From: Saccharopolyspora kobensis
GTDB lineage: Bacteria > Actinomycetota > Actinomycetes > Mycobacteriales > Pseudonocardiaceae
DNA length: 64,000 nt
Reading direction: 5' to 3'
NCBI RefSeq assembly: GCF_900108315.1
Contig: NZ_FNVB01000003.1
Coordinates: 155,464-219,463 of the forward strand
A program made the translations under genes and the position numbers. Below are positions 24,371-32,418 of the stretch, piece by piece (the stretch's first letter is position 1; the number at the start of each line of letters is the position of its first letter). The notes under the pieces are model-generated. The model saw only the letters and a program-made list of their open reading frames with translations, searched no databases and was not told the DNA's origin.

Positions 24371-25810
24371 ATGAGCACGTCAGCGCAGATCGGCGTCACG
24401 GGGCTCGCGGTCATGGGCCGCAACCTGGCCCGCAACTTCGCGCGCAACGGCTACGCGGTCGCCGTGCACAACCGCACCGCGTCGCGGACCCGGGCGCTGC
24501 TGGAGGAGTTCGGCGACGAGGGCGAGTTCATCGGCGCCGAAACGGCCGCCGACTTCGTCGCCGCGCTGGAACGCCCGCGCCGGCTGGTGATCATGGTCAA
24601 GGCCGGGGATCCCACCGATGCGGTGATCGAGGAGTTCGCGCCGCTGCTGGAGGACGGCGATGTGATCATCGACGGCGGCAACGCGCACTTCGCCGACACC
24701 CGGCGCCGGGAGCGCGACCTGCGCGAGCGCGGCATCCACTTCGTCGGCACCGGCATCTCCGGCGGTGAGGAGGGCGCGCTGCACGGGCCCAGCATCATGC
24801 CCGGCGGGTCCGCGGAGTCCTACGCGTCGCTGGGCCCGATGCTGGAGAAGATCTCCGCCAAGGCCGCCGACGGCGCACCCTGCGTGACGCACGTGGGTCC
24901 CGACGGGGCGGGCCACTTCGTGAAGATGGTGCACAACGGCATCGAGTACGCCGACATGCAGCTCATCGCCGAGGCCTACCAGCTGCTGCGCGACGTCGCC
25001 GGGTACTCCCCCGCCCAGATCGCCGAGGTGTTCCGCACCTGGAACACCGGCAGGCTCGACTCCTACCTGATCGAGATCACCGCGGAGGTGCTCTCGCACG
25101 TGGACGCCGCCACCGGCAAGCCGTTCGTGGACGTGGTGGCCGACCAGGCCGAGCAGAAGGGCACCGGCCGCTGGACCGTGCAGCTCGCCCTCGAACTCGG
25201 CGTGCCGGTCTCCGGGATCGCCGAAGCGGTCTTCGCCAGGTCGCTGTCGGGCCACACCGCGCTGCGCGAGGCCTCCCGCGGCCTGGCCGGCCCGACCGCG
25301 CAACCGCTCAGCGGCGCCGCGGCCGACGCGTTCGCCGACCAGGTGGAACAGGCGCTGTACGCGTCGAAGATCGTGTCCTACACGCAGGGCTTCCACGAGA
25401 TCGCCGCGGGCAGCGCCGAGTACGACTGGAACATCGACCTGGGTGCGGTGGCGGCGATCTGGCGCGGCGGCTGCATCATCCGCGCCGCGTTCCTGGACCG
25501 CATCCGCGCCGCCTACGACGCCCGCCCGGACCTGCCGAGCCTGCTGGCCGACGAGACCTTCGCCACCGAGATCGCCGAAGCCCAGCACGACTGGCGAGCG
25601 GTTCTCGGAGCGGCCACCAGCCAGGGCGTGCCGACCCCGGGCTTCGCCGCGGCGCTGGCCTACTACGACTCCCTGCGCGCCGACCGCCTCCCGGCGGCGC
25701 TGACCCAGGGCCAGCGGGACTACTTCGGCGCCCACACCTACCGCCGCACCGACCGCGAAGGCTCCTTCCACACCCTCTGGTCCGAAGACCGCTCCGAGGT
25801 CCAGGTGTAA
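24371..25810 (+). CDS. gnd: 6-phosphogluconate dehydrogenase, decarboxylating
   Basis: A 479-residue enzyme, full length for the long (NADP) type. It has the N-terminal GVTGLAVMGRNLARN, then ISGGEEGALHGPSIMPGG, the catalytic region GAGHFVKMVHNGIEYADMQ, and KGTGRWTVQLALELG. It oxidises 6-phosphogluconate to ribulose 5-phosphate, CO2 and NADPH in the cytosol. It lies 117 nt downstream of idnD and may have extra expression from that gap. A perfect hairpin ends the unit. Gluconate made by the upstream enzymes must first be phosphorylated, but no gluconokinase is in this operon. Confidence 0.93.
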   Translation: MSTSAQIGVTGLAVMGRNLARNFARNGYAVAVHNRTASRTRALLEEFGDEGEFIGAETAADFVAALERPRRLVIMVKAGDPTDAVIEEFAPLLEDGDVIIDGGNAHFADTRRRERDLRERGIHFVGTGISGGEEGALHGPSIMPGGSAESYASLGPMLEKISAKAADGAPCVTHVGPDGAGHFVKMVHNGIEYADMQLIAEAYQLLRDVAGYSPAQIAEVFRTWNTGRLDSYLIEITAEVLSHVDAATGKPFVDVVADQAEQKGTGRWTVQLALELGVPVSGIAEAVFARSLSGHTALREASRGLAGPTAQPLSGAAADAFADQVEQALYASKIVSYTQGFHEIAAGSAEYDWNIDLGAVAAIWRGGCIIRAAFLDRIRAAYDARPDLPSLLADETFATEIAEAQHDWRAVLGAATSQGVPTPGFAAALAYYDSLRADRLPAALTQGQRDYFGAHTYRRTDREGSFHTLWSEDRSEVQV

Positions 25811-25824
25811 CCACTCCACTGTGG

Positions 25825-25855
25825 ACGACGCCGGGTCGCAGCCGCCCGGCGTCGT
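25825..25855 (+). terminator. Terminator hairpin after gnd
   Basis: ACGACGCCGGG and CCCGGCGTCGT form a perfect 11-bp stem with a 9-nt loop, starting 15 nt after the gnd stop codon. No T-run follows. Confidence 0.7.
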
Positions 25856-25906
25856 GCACCGAACCTGCTGGTCGACCGTTTTCGTCACAGCAGGAGCGAG
25901 AGGATC

Positions 25907-25952
25907 ACGTGAACTGGCCGCTGCGGTGCGCACCGCAGCGGCCGGTTCACGT
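25907..25952. repeat. 46-nt near-perfect inverted repeat
   Basis: Two 23-nt arms meet with no spacer, from ACGTGAAC to GTTCACGT, with a single G-T type mismatch. It lies 52 nt after the gnd terminator and 212 nt before the PIG-L gene, both on the plus strand. It may be a second terminator, a cruciform or a protein site. Confidence 0.65.
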
Positions 25953-25955
25953 CGC

Positions 25956-26164
25956 CGCTCCTTCCGCCACCGCGATTCCGACGCCGCGGCGTGCCCCAGC
26001 TCCTGGCCACACCATTTATTTCATTTGACACTGAAGTAATTGAGCGTGGTGAAGAACGTCCGGACGGTGGGACGTCCTGCACTGCGCGGTGTTGGTGCGT
26101 GCGTGGTGATCGCGGTCGTGCCAGGCTCGGGTTCGCGTGATCGTCTCTTCCGAGGAGTGGGTCG
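25956..26164 (+). promoter_or_regulatory. AT-richer region upstream of the PIG-L gene
   Basis: Around 26010-26045 the base composition drops sharply in GC, with TTGACA at 26025-26030 as a -35 candidate. No convincing -10 at the proper distance is seen. The region probably carries the promoter of the secreted deacetylase. Confidence 0.3.
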
Positions 26165-28804
26165 GTGGCAGCCGTTCGTCTTGCTTCGGTCGTCGCACTC
26201 GTGGCGCTGCTGGGCCCTCCCCTGGCACCGGCAGGCGCCGATCCGGGTCCCGATCCGGATCTGGACGTGCTGTTCGTCGGCGCGCATCCCGATGACGAGG
26301 CCTCGCTGCTGTCGACGTTCGGCCGGTGGCGGCAGGACCACCAGATCCGCACCGGCGTCGTGACCATCACCCGCGGCGAGGGCGGCGGGAACGCCGTCGG
26401 GCCGGAGGAAGGGCCCGCGCTCGGGCTGCTGCGCGAAGGCGAGGAGCGCCGCGCCGTCGGCGGCCCTGGCATCACCGACGTCTACAACCTCGACGAACCC
26501 GACCTCTACTACACGGTGAGCGCACCGCTGACCGAGCAGGCCTGGAACCACGACGAGGTGCTGGGCAAGCTCGTGCGGGTCGTGCGGCAGACCCGGCCCG
26601 AGGTCGTGATCACCATGGATCCCGCGCCCACGCCCGGGAACCACGGCAACCACCAGTACGCGGCGCGGCTGGCCATCGAGGCCCACCGCCGGGCCGCCGA
26701 TCCCGCCGCGTTCCCGGAACAGCTCGACGAGGGCCTGACCACGTGGGCGGCGCGGCGGGTGCTGTCCAACGCGGCCGGGGCCGAGGAGGAGGTCAGCGGG
26801 CCGGAGTGCGAGCAGCGCAGCACTCCGGCGGATTCGCCCGGCCCGGAGTACTACGTGCACGGCATCAGCGGCGGGACCAACTGGGAGCAGCGGGAGCGCG
26901 TCGCCGAACGGGAGTACCGCAGCCAGGGCTGGGCGTCGCGGCCGGACATCCCGGACGATCCCGCGCGGGTCGGTTGCGACCACCTGACCGAGATCGCCAA
27001 CCGAGCGCCGCACGTGCCCGGCGCGCAGGGCGCCGACGCGCCGCTGCTCGGCGCCCTGCTGCCGGTTCCCGGCGGTCTGCCGGTCGGCACCGGGCTCGTC
27101 GCGACGGCGGAGCCGCGCGTCGTCCCCGGGCAGCGAACGGAGGTTCGCGTCCAGGTGACCGCACCTCCGGACGCGGCGCTGCGGGCGGGCCGGATCGTGC
27201 TGGGCCTGCCGCCGGAATGGGAAGTTCGAGGCGATGGGTCGTTCGGCCCGCTGGAGCCGGGCGCCACCGCGCACGCCGATCTGTCGATCGCCGTCCCCGA
27301 GCGGCACCGGCCGGAGCGAGTCCGGATTCCGGTGCGCGCCGAATCGCACCAGGGCCGTGCGGAGGCCGAGCTGCGCTTGGACGTCGTACCGCCCGTCGTG
27401 GCCGAGCAGGTTCCGCTGCCGGGTGTCGCGGAGTTCCAGCGCTGGGCCGGGGGTTCCCTGCTCCGGAACCAGGTCCCGCTCGTGCAGACCGTCCCGGCAC
27501 TCGGCGCGCAAGAGGTCCGAGCCGCTGTGCACAACTACAGCGGTCGAACCCGTTCTGGCGCAGTGGAGTTCGTGCCACCTCCGGGTTTCGAGGTGCTCGG
27601 CGCCGTGCAGCGATTCGGTGAACTCGGTCCCGGCGAGCAGGCCGTGCTCACCTTCACCGTCCGCAGCACCGATCCGGAGATGCCGACCGGGGTGCGGGGC
27701 GGCGATCACCCGTACACCCTGATCACGCGCACCGACGACGGCACGACCGCGCAGAGCAGCGCCGCGCTGGAACTGGTCCCGTCCACCACGATCCCGCAGA
27801 CCGCGACGCCGCCCGTGGTGGACGGCGAAGCCGGTCCGCAGGAGTACCCGGGAGCGCCGCTGGACGCGTCGTCGCTGTGGGAGGGCGAGGAGTGCGCGGC
27901 AACCGACTGCGCTGCCAACGCCAGATTCTCCTGGCACGACGGGACATTGCACGCGCTCGTCGACGTCGTGGACGATCAGCCGGGCGCGCTCCTGGCCGCC
28001 GATGACTGCAAGCGGCACTGGCGCACCGACTCCGTGGAGATCACCATCGATCCGAAGGCGGATTCGGAGAACACCTCGAACACGTTCAAGGTCGCGGTGC
28101 TGCCGAGGACCAGCGGGCCCGGGGCGCCCTGCTACGCCAGGGACGCCGACAACCACCAGGGCCCGGGTGAGCAGACCGCGCCCGGTGTGGAGATCGCTTC
28201 GAAACCGCGCGACGGCGGGTACACCGTGGAGCTGGCGATCCCGATGCGGGTGCTGCCGGGCTCGGTCGATCCGCAGCGGCTGGGGCTCAACGTCCTGGTC
28301 TACGACTCCGACACCCAGGACCTGACCGGCCAGTCGCGGATCGGCTGGTCCACCTGGGCCGGTGTGCAGGGCGATCCGTACCGCTGGGGCCGCGCGGTCC
28401 TCCAGGACGCACCGGCGGACGAGCAGGCTCCGCCGCCCGCCCCGGTTCTCCCGCTGGACGCTTTGTCCTCAGTGGACTCATCGTGGAGCGTCGCGCAATC
28501 CTTCCGGCTGAAGACATCGCTCGGCGGCGCTCCCCCGGCTGGTGATTCGGCCACCCGGATCACCAGCGCCCGCGCGCAGCAGCGCGAGGTGCACGCACAA
28601 CTGGACGTGAACGGGCCGGGCAGGGCCCACCTGTTCGTTCTGGACGCGAACGACGCGGTGCTGGCCGAGCACCGGCTCGACGTCGACGGCCACGGCGAGC
28701 GGGCCGTGCAGATCCCGGTCCTGGAAGGCATCCCGGCGAAGGTGCTCGTCGGATTCGCCACCCCGAGCGGAACCACAGCCGCCTCGGCCGCCGACGTCCG
28801 CTAG
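26165..28804 (+). CDS. Secreted multidomain PIG-L deacetylase
   Basis: An 879-residue exported protein. A Sec signal peptide ends near residue 25 (AGADP). The PIG-L/LmbE domain follows (about 33-300) with the zinc motif AHPDDE (H41, D43, D44) and the later NHGNH His. Then come two Ig-like segments (about 310-410 and 440-540, NEW1/NPCBM-associated type) and a CBM9-like carbohydrate-binding domain (about 550-750, PPVVDGEAGPQEYPG to WGRAVLQD). PIG-L enzymes remove acetyl groups from N-acetyl sugars. The secreted, carbohydrate-binding layout suggests action on an external glycan. GTG start with GAGGAG upstream. Confidence 0.85.
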   Translation: MAAVRLASVVALVALLGPPLAPAGADPGPDPDLDVLFVGAHPDDEASLLSTFGRWRQDHQIRTGVVTITRGEGGGNAVGPEEGPALGLLREGEERRAVGGPGITDVYNLDEPDLYYTVSAPLTEQAWNHDEVLGKLVRVVRQTRPEVVITMDPAPTPGNHGNHQYAARLAIEAHRRAADPAAFPEQLDEGLTTWAARRVLSNAAGAEEEVSGPECEQRSTPADSPGPEYYVHGISGGTNWEQRERVAEREYRSQGWASRPDIPDDPARVGCDHLTEIANRAPHVPGAQGADAPLLGALLPVPGGLPVGTGLVATAEPRVVPGQRTEVRVQVTAPPDAALRAGRIVLGLPPEWEVRGDGSFGPLEPGATAHADLSIAVPERHRPERVRIPVRAESHQGRAEAELRLDVVPPVVAEQVPLPGVAEFQRWAGGSLLRNQVPLVQTVPALGAQEVRAAVHNYSGRTRSGAVEFVPPPGFEVLGAVQRFGELGPGEQAVLTFTVRSTDPEMPTGVRGGDHPYTLITRTDDGTTAQSSAALELVPSTTIPQTATPPVVDGEAGPQEYPGAPLDASSLWEGEECAATDCAANARFSWHDGTLHALVDVVDDQPGALLAADDCKRHWRTDSVEITIDPKADSENTSNTFKVAVLPRTSGPGAPCYARDADNHQGPGEQTAPGVEIASKPRDGGYTVELAIPMRVLPGSVDPQRLGLNVLVYDSDTQDLTGQSRIGWSTWAGVQGDPYRWGRAVLQDAPADEQAPPPAPVLPLDALSSVDSSWSVAQSFRLKTSLGGAPPAGDSATRITSARAQQREVHAQLDVNGPGRAHLFVLDANDAVLAEHRLDVDGHGERAVQIPVLEGIPAKVLVGFATPSGTTAASAADVR

Positions 28805-28808
28805 CGCT

Positions 28809-29390
28809 GTGACCGGAATGCTGGCAGCCCAACGCCGCGAACGAGCCCGCATCCGCGGCGAGAAAGGAATCCGCGCGATCGCACGCTGCCGCGCGATCGG
28901 CCTGTGCCTGATCACTTCGACGAGGCTCTGGCACGACCTCGCCGGTTTCCACTTCACCTACATCTCGAGGTTCGACCGGCCGGTGAAACCGTCCATCACC
29001 GACATCGTGGACTCGATCGACGACCGCCCCGAGAGCGCGGACGCGATCGAGAAGCCGAACGTGGGTATCGCCCCCGCCGAGCCCGCCGGCGGCCTGGGGA
29101 GCGCGGCAGCCGCTGTCCGGCAGAAGCCCGGCTGGCAGGTCGTTCATTACTCGATCTCGCGAAACGAGACGAAGCTGGTCGGCACCGCCGCAGCGTTGCA
29201 ACAGCAGCAACGAGACGCCTGGCACCAACTGATCCGGCCTCCCACTTCGCCGGGAGCCACCAACCCGGCCGACGTTCGTGGTCACAGCACTAGCGAAAAC
29301 CCGGTGCGACCGCCGCAGCCGGTGCGGTATGGTCTTCGGCGTGAACTCCCCCGAGGCGTCCAGACGGTAGCCGCTCAGCACTCGCGCTGA
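28809..29390 (+). CDS. Hypothetical protein, possibly degraded
   Basis: A 193-codon frame with no recognised family. The middle part (about residues 28-140, codon positions 28890-29230) has high G/C at third positions and a sensible composition (for example HDLAGFHFTYISRFDRPVKPSITDIVDSIDD), so it looks translated or recently so. The N-terminus is Arg-rich and the last 50 residues look like non-coding sequence. The GTG start has no ribosome site and begins 5 nt after the PIG-L stop. It could be a remnant of a longer gene. The complementary strand is open too but reads as a GC-rich shadow. Confidence 0.3.
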   Translation: MTGMLAAQRRERARIRGEKGIRAIARCRAIGLCLITSTRLWHDLAGFHFTYISRFDRPVKPSITDIVDSIDDRPESADAIEKPNVGIAPAEPAGGLGSAAAAVRQKPGWQVVHYSISRNETKLVGTAAALQQQQRDAWHQLIRPPTSPGATNPADVRGHSTSENPVRPPQPVRYGLRRELPRGVQTVAAQHSR

Positions 29391-29545
29391 GCGGCGGAGC
29401 AGCATGCCACGGCGCAACGCCTTCTCGCGTTGATCGCCGGCGTTCGGCTTCGCCTGCGGATCGTCTTTTCGCTTCCACGCACGCCCCCGCGCGGCCGGTT
29501 CGCCGTGCCCGGCGGGTGTGCCTCGGTGTTCGGGAGAAGGTTCAG

Positions 29546-30724
29546 TTGCCTTTCGTGGTTTTCGTGCTCGCTGCCGCGGTGTTCGCGCAGGGCACGTCGG
29601 AGTTCATGCTGTCCGGGATGCTGGCGGACATCGCCGCGGACAGCGGTGTTTCGCTCGGCGAGGCCGGGCTGTTGACGTCGGTGTTCGCCGTGGGCATGGT
29701 GATCGGCGCACCGACGATGGCGATGGCCGCCAGTGCCGTCCCCCGCCGGGTGGCGCTGATGGGATTCCTCGCGCTGTTCGCCCTGTGCCACGTCGTCGGT
29801 GCGATGACGGCGAACTTCGCCGTGCTGCTGGGCACCCGGCTGGTGGCGGCGGTGGCCAACGCGGGATTCCTGGCCGTGGTGCTGGCGAGCCTGCCGGTGC
29901 TGGTGCGCCCGTCGCTGGTGGGCCGGGCGACCGCCGTGATCCTGTCCGGTGTGACGATCGCCTGCGTCGCCGGGGTGCCCGCGGGAACGGTCGTGGGCCA
30001 GCTGTGGGGCTGGCAGTCGGCGTTCTGGGCGATCGCCGCGCTCAGCGCGGTGGCGCTGGTCGTGCTGTGGCCCACGACGTCGGCGCTGGCCGGGCGCGGC
30101 GGAGGTTCCGCTCCGGTGTGGACGGAGTGGCGGGTGCTGGCGCAGCGACGCCTCCTCGTCGTGATCGGCCTCGGCGTCCTGGTCAACGCGGCGACGTTCG
30201 CCGGGTTCACCTATCTCGGCACGGTCGCCACGGCGGTGTCGGCTCCGGGGAGCACCTGGGTTGCGGCGGCGCTGGCGCTGTTCGGCATCGGCTCGTTCCT
30301 CGGTGTGACCGTCGCGGGCCGCTGCAGCGACCGGTACGCGCGCCGCATCATCACCGGTGGCGCGGTCGTGGTGACCGCTCTGTGGGTGCTCGCCGCGCTC
30401 TCCGCGCACACCCTGCCCGGAGTTCTCGTGCTGGCGCTCGTGTCCGGGGCCGGATCGTTCGGGATGGGCTCGACGGTGATCGCCTCGATCGTGTCCTCGG
30501 CCTCGGCGACCGCCCCGCGCATCGCCGGTGCGCTGGCCACCACGGCGTTCAACCTGGGCGCCATCGCCGGGCCCGCCGCGGCCGGGCTCGCGGTGGGCGA
30601 TGCCGCCCAGGCCCACCGGGCTTTCTGGATCAGCGCTGCTTTCGGTGCAGCGGCGACGTTGGTGGCCGTCCTGGCAGCACGTCGCAGCTCGGCGGCGCGC
30701 GCCGAGGAAGCGGTTGCGGCGTAG
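29546..30724 (+). CDS. MFS exporter of the chloramphenicol-efflux group (Cmx/CmlR-like)
   Basis: A 392-residue, 12-helix DHA1 facilitator. The start (L/M)PFVVFVLAAAVFAQGTSEFMLSG closely matches Cmx/CmlR chloramphenicol exporters, which begin MPFAIYVLGLAVFAQGTSEFMLSG-like. On that basis I choose the TTG at 29546, which has GGGAGAAGG 5 nt upstream; the frame is open further upstream from a GTG at 29516. The antiporter motif AGVPAGTVVGQLWGWQ is clear. It may give resistance to phenicol-type or other drugs. It stands alone, with a 155-nt upstream gap. Confidence 0.85.
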   Translation: MPFVVFVLAAAVFAQGTSEFMLSGMLADIAADSGVSLGEAGLLTSVFAVGMVIGAPTMAMAASAVPRRVALMGFLALFALCHVVGAMTANFAVLLGTRLVAAVANAGFLAVVLASLPVLVRPSLVGRATAVILSGVTIACVAGVPAGTVVGQLWGWQSAFWAIAALSAVALVVLWPTTSALAGRGGGSAPVWTEWRVLAQRRLLVVIGLGVLVNAATFAGFTYLGTVATAVSAPGSTWVAAALALFGIGSFLGVTVAGRCSDRYARRIITGGAVVVTALWVLAALSAHTLPGVLVLALVSGAGSFGMGSTVIASIVSSASATAPRIAGALATTAFNLGAIAGPAAAGLAVGDAAQAHRAFWISAAFGAAATLVAVLAARRSSAARAEEAVAA

Positions 30725-30847
30725 GCCGTCGGCTTCAGCGGCGAACTTCTGCGGGCCGGGTGGTCACTTCTGCGGAGTCACCGCGGTGACCGCTGAACCC
30801 GACCACCCGGCCCCACCCCAACTGCTGCAACACGTCAGGAGTCGACG

Positions 30848-32416
30848 ATGCCCAAACGCTGGGACTTGATCGTGGTGGGCGCCGGGTCGGCCGGCGCGGT
30901 GCTGGCCGCCCGATCCGCCGCGCGCGGTGAGCGGGTGCTGCTGCTGGAAGCCGGACCCGACTACCGATCCGCCGAACTGCCGGAGGTGTGGCGGTCCCGG
31001 AATCCGCTGCGCGCCCTGCTCGATCCGCGGGCGGCTGGGGATCTGCTGCAGCAGGGCCTGCGGACCCGCCGCACCGAACGGCAGGAGTGGGCGCCCTACG
31101 TGCAAGGGCGGGGCGTGGGCGGTAGTTCCTCGGTCAACGGGCACATCGCCATCCGGCCTCCCGTCGAGGACTTCGACGACTGGGTGCGCATGGGGTGCGA
31201 GGGCTGGTCGCACGCCGAGGTGCTGCCCTGCTTCGTCAAGTCCGAGGACGACGCCGACTTCGGGGACCAGTCCCACCACGGGCGCGGCGGACCGATCCCG
31301 GTTCGCCGGAACCCGCCGGAATCATGGGGTCCTGCGGATCGCGCGCTGCACGACGCCGCCTTGGCGGCCGGGTTCGGCTGGTCCCCCGACGTGAACGCGC
31401 CAGGCGCCACCGGCGTCTCGCCGTACCCGACCAACGCCCGCGCGGGGCGCAGGGTCTCGACCAACGACGGCTACCTCGAACCGGCGCGGAGCCTTCCCGC
31501 CCTGACCGTTCGAGGCCACGCCCTCGTGGATCGCGTGCTGTTCTCCGGAAACCGCGCGGTCGGGGTGCGGGTTCTCGTCGACGGCCGGGTGGTCGACGAG
31601 CACGCCGACCGCGTGGTGCTGAGCGCGGGCGCGATCCACTCACCGGCCATCCTCCTGCGGTCGGGAATCGGCCCGGCCCGCGAGCTGACCGAGCTGGGCG
31701 TGGAGGTGCGGCAGGACCTGCCGGTCGGCCGGGGCCTGCAGGACCACCCGCTGTTCTTCCTCGGGCTCCCGCTCAGCGCACGAGCATCGGCCGGGCGCTC
31801 GATCGACGACCGCTACACCAACATGTGCGTCCGCTACACCAGCGACGCCCCGGACCGCCTGCCCCACGACATGATGCTGGTCGCCTGCAACCAGAACGTG
31901 CTGTCGCTGGCGAGCGCCGAGGTGGCATCCGGAGCCGGTGCGCTGCTGGTGTGGGTCAACCGCGTCTTCTCCCGGGGAAGCGTGACGCTGGCTTCGGCCG
32001 ATCCGACGGCTCAGCCGGTTCTACGCCACCGCATGCTCTCGGATCCGCGCGACCTGGCCCGCATGCGCTCGGGCGCGCGGTTGCTGCTGGAACTCGGCAC
32101 GAGCGACCACGTCCAGGAGGTGGTCGACGGGTCCTTCGCCCAGGTCAACGAGCAGTTCACGGTGGCTGCCGAGTGCGACGCCGCGCTGGACGATCTCCTG
32201 CTCCGGACCGCCGTCGACGGCCAGCACGCGACCAGCACGTGCAGGATGGGAAGTCCGGACTCGGCGACGACGGTCGTCGACTCCCGCTGCCGGGTGCTCG
32301 GCGTGGAGGCGCTGCACGTGGTGGACGCGTCCATCTTCCCGACCTGCCCTCGCGCGAACCCGAACCTCGTCACGATCGCCGCGGCGGAGCTGATGGCCGA
32401 CCGGCTGGTGCGCTGA
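30848..32416 (+). CDS. GMC-family FAD oxidoreductase (choline/alcohol dehydrogenase type)
   Basis: A 522-residue flavoenzyme. The FAD-binding GAGSAGAVLAARSA motif is at residue 10, followed by the GMC segments YVQGRGVGGSSSVNGHIAIRP and VVLSAGAIHSPAILLRSGIGP. The C-terminal domain carries the catalytic His in GQHATSTCRMG and the second in NPNLVTIAAAELMADR. It oxidises an alcohol to the aldehyde or acid; the substrate is open. The start ATG has AGGAG upstream. It ends only 2 nt before the stop of a convergent transporter gene. Confidence 0.87.
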   Translation: MPKRWDLIVVGAGSAGAVLAARSAARGERVLLLEAGPDYRSAELPEVWRSRNPLRALLDPRAAGDLLQQGLRTRRTERQEWAPYVQGRGVGGSSSVNGHIAIRPPVEDFDDWVRMGCEGWSHAEVLPCFVKSEDDADFGDQSHHGRGGPIPVRRNPPESWGPADRALHDAALAAGFGWSPDVNAPGATGVSPYPTNARAGRRVSTNDGYLEPARSLPALTVRGHALVDRVLFSGNRAVGVRVLVDGRVVDEHADRVVLSAGAIHSPAILLRSGIGPARELTELGVEVRQDLPVGRGLQDHPLFFLGLPLSARASAGRSIDDRYTNMCVRYTSDAPDRLPHDMMLVACNQNVLSLASAEVASGAGALLVWVNRVFSRGSVTLASADPTAQPVLRHRMLSDPRDLARMRSGARLLLELGTSDHVQEVVDGSFAQVNEQFTVAAECDAALDDLLLRTAVDGQHATSTCRMGSPDSATTVVDSRCRVLGVEALHVVDASIFPTCPRANPNLVTIAAAELMADRLVR

Positions 32417-32418
32417 GG

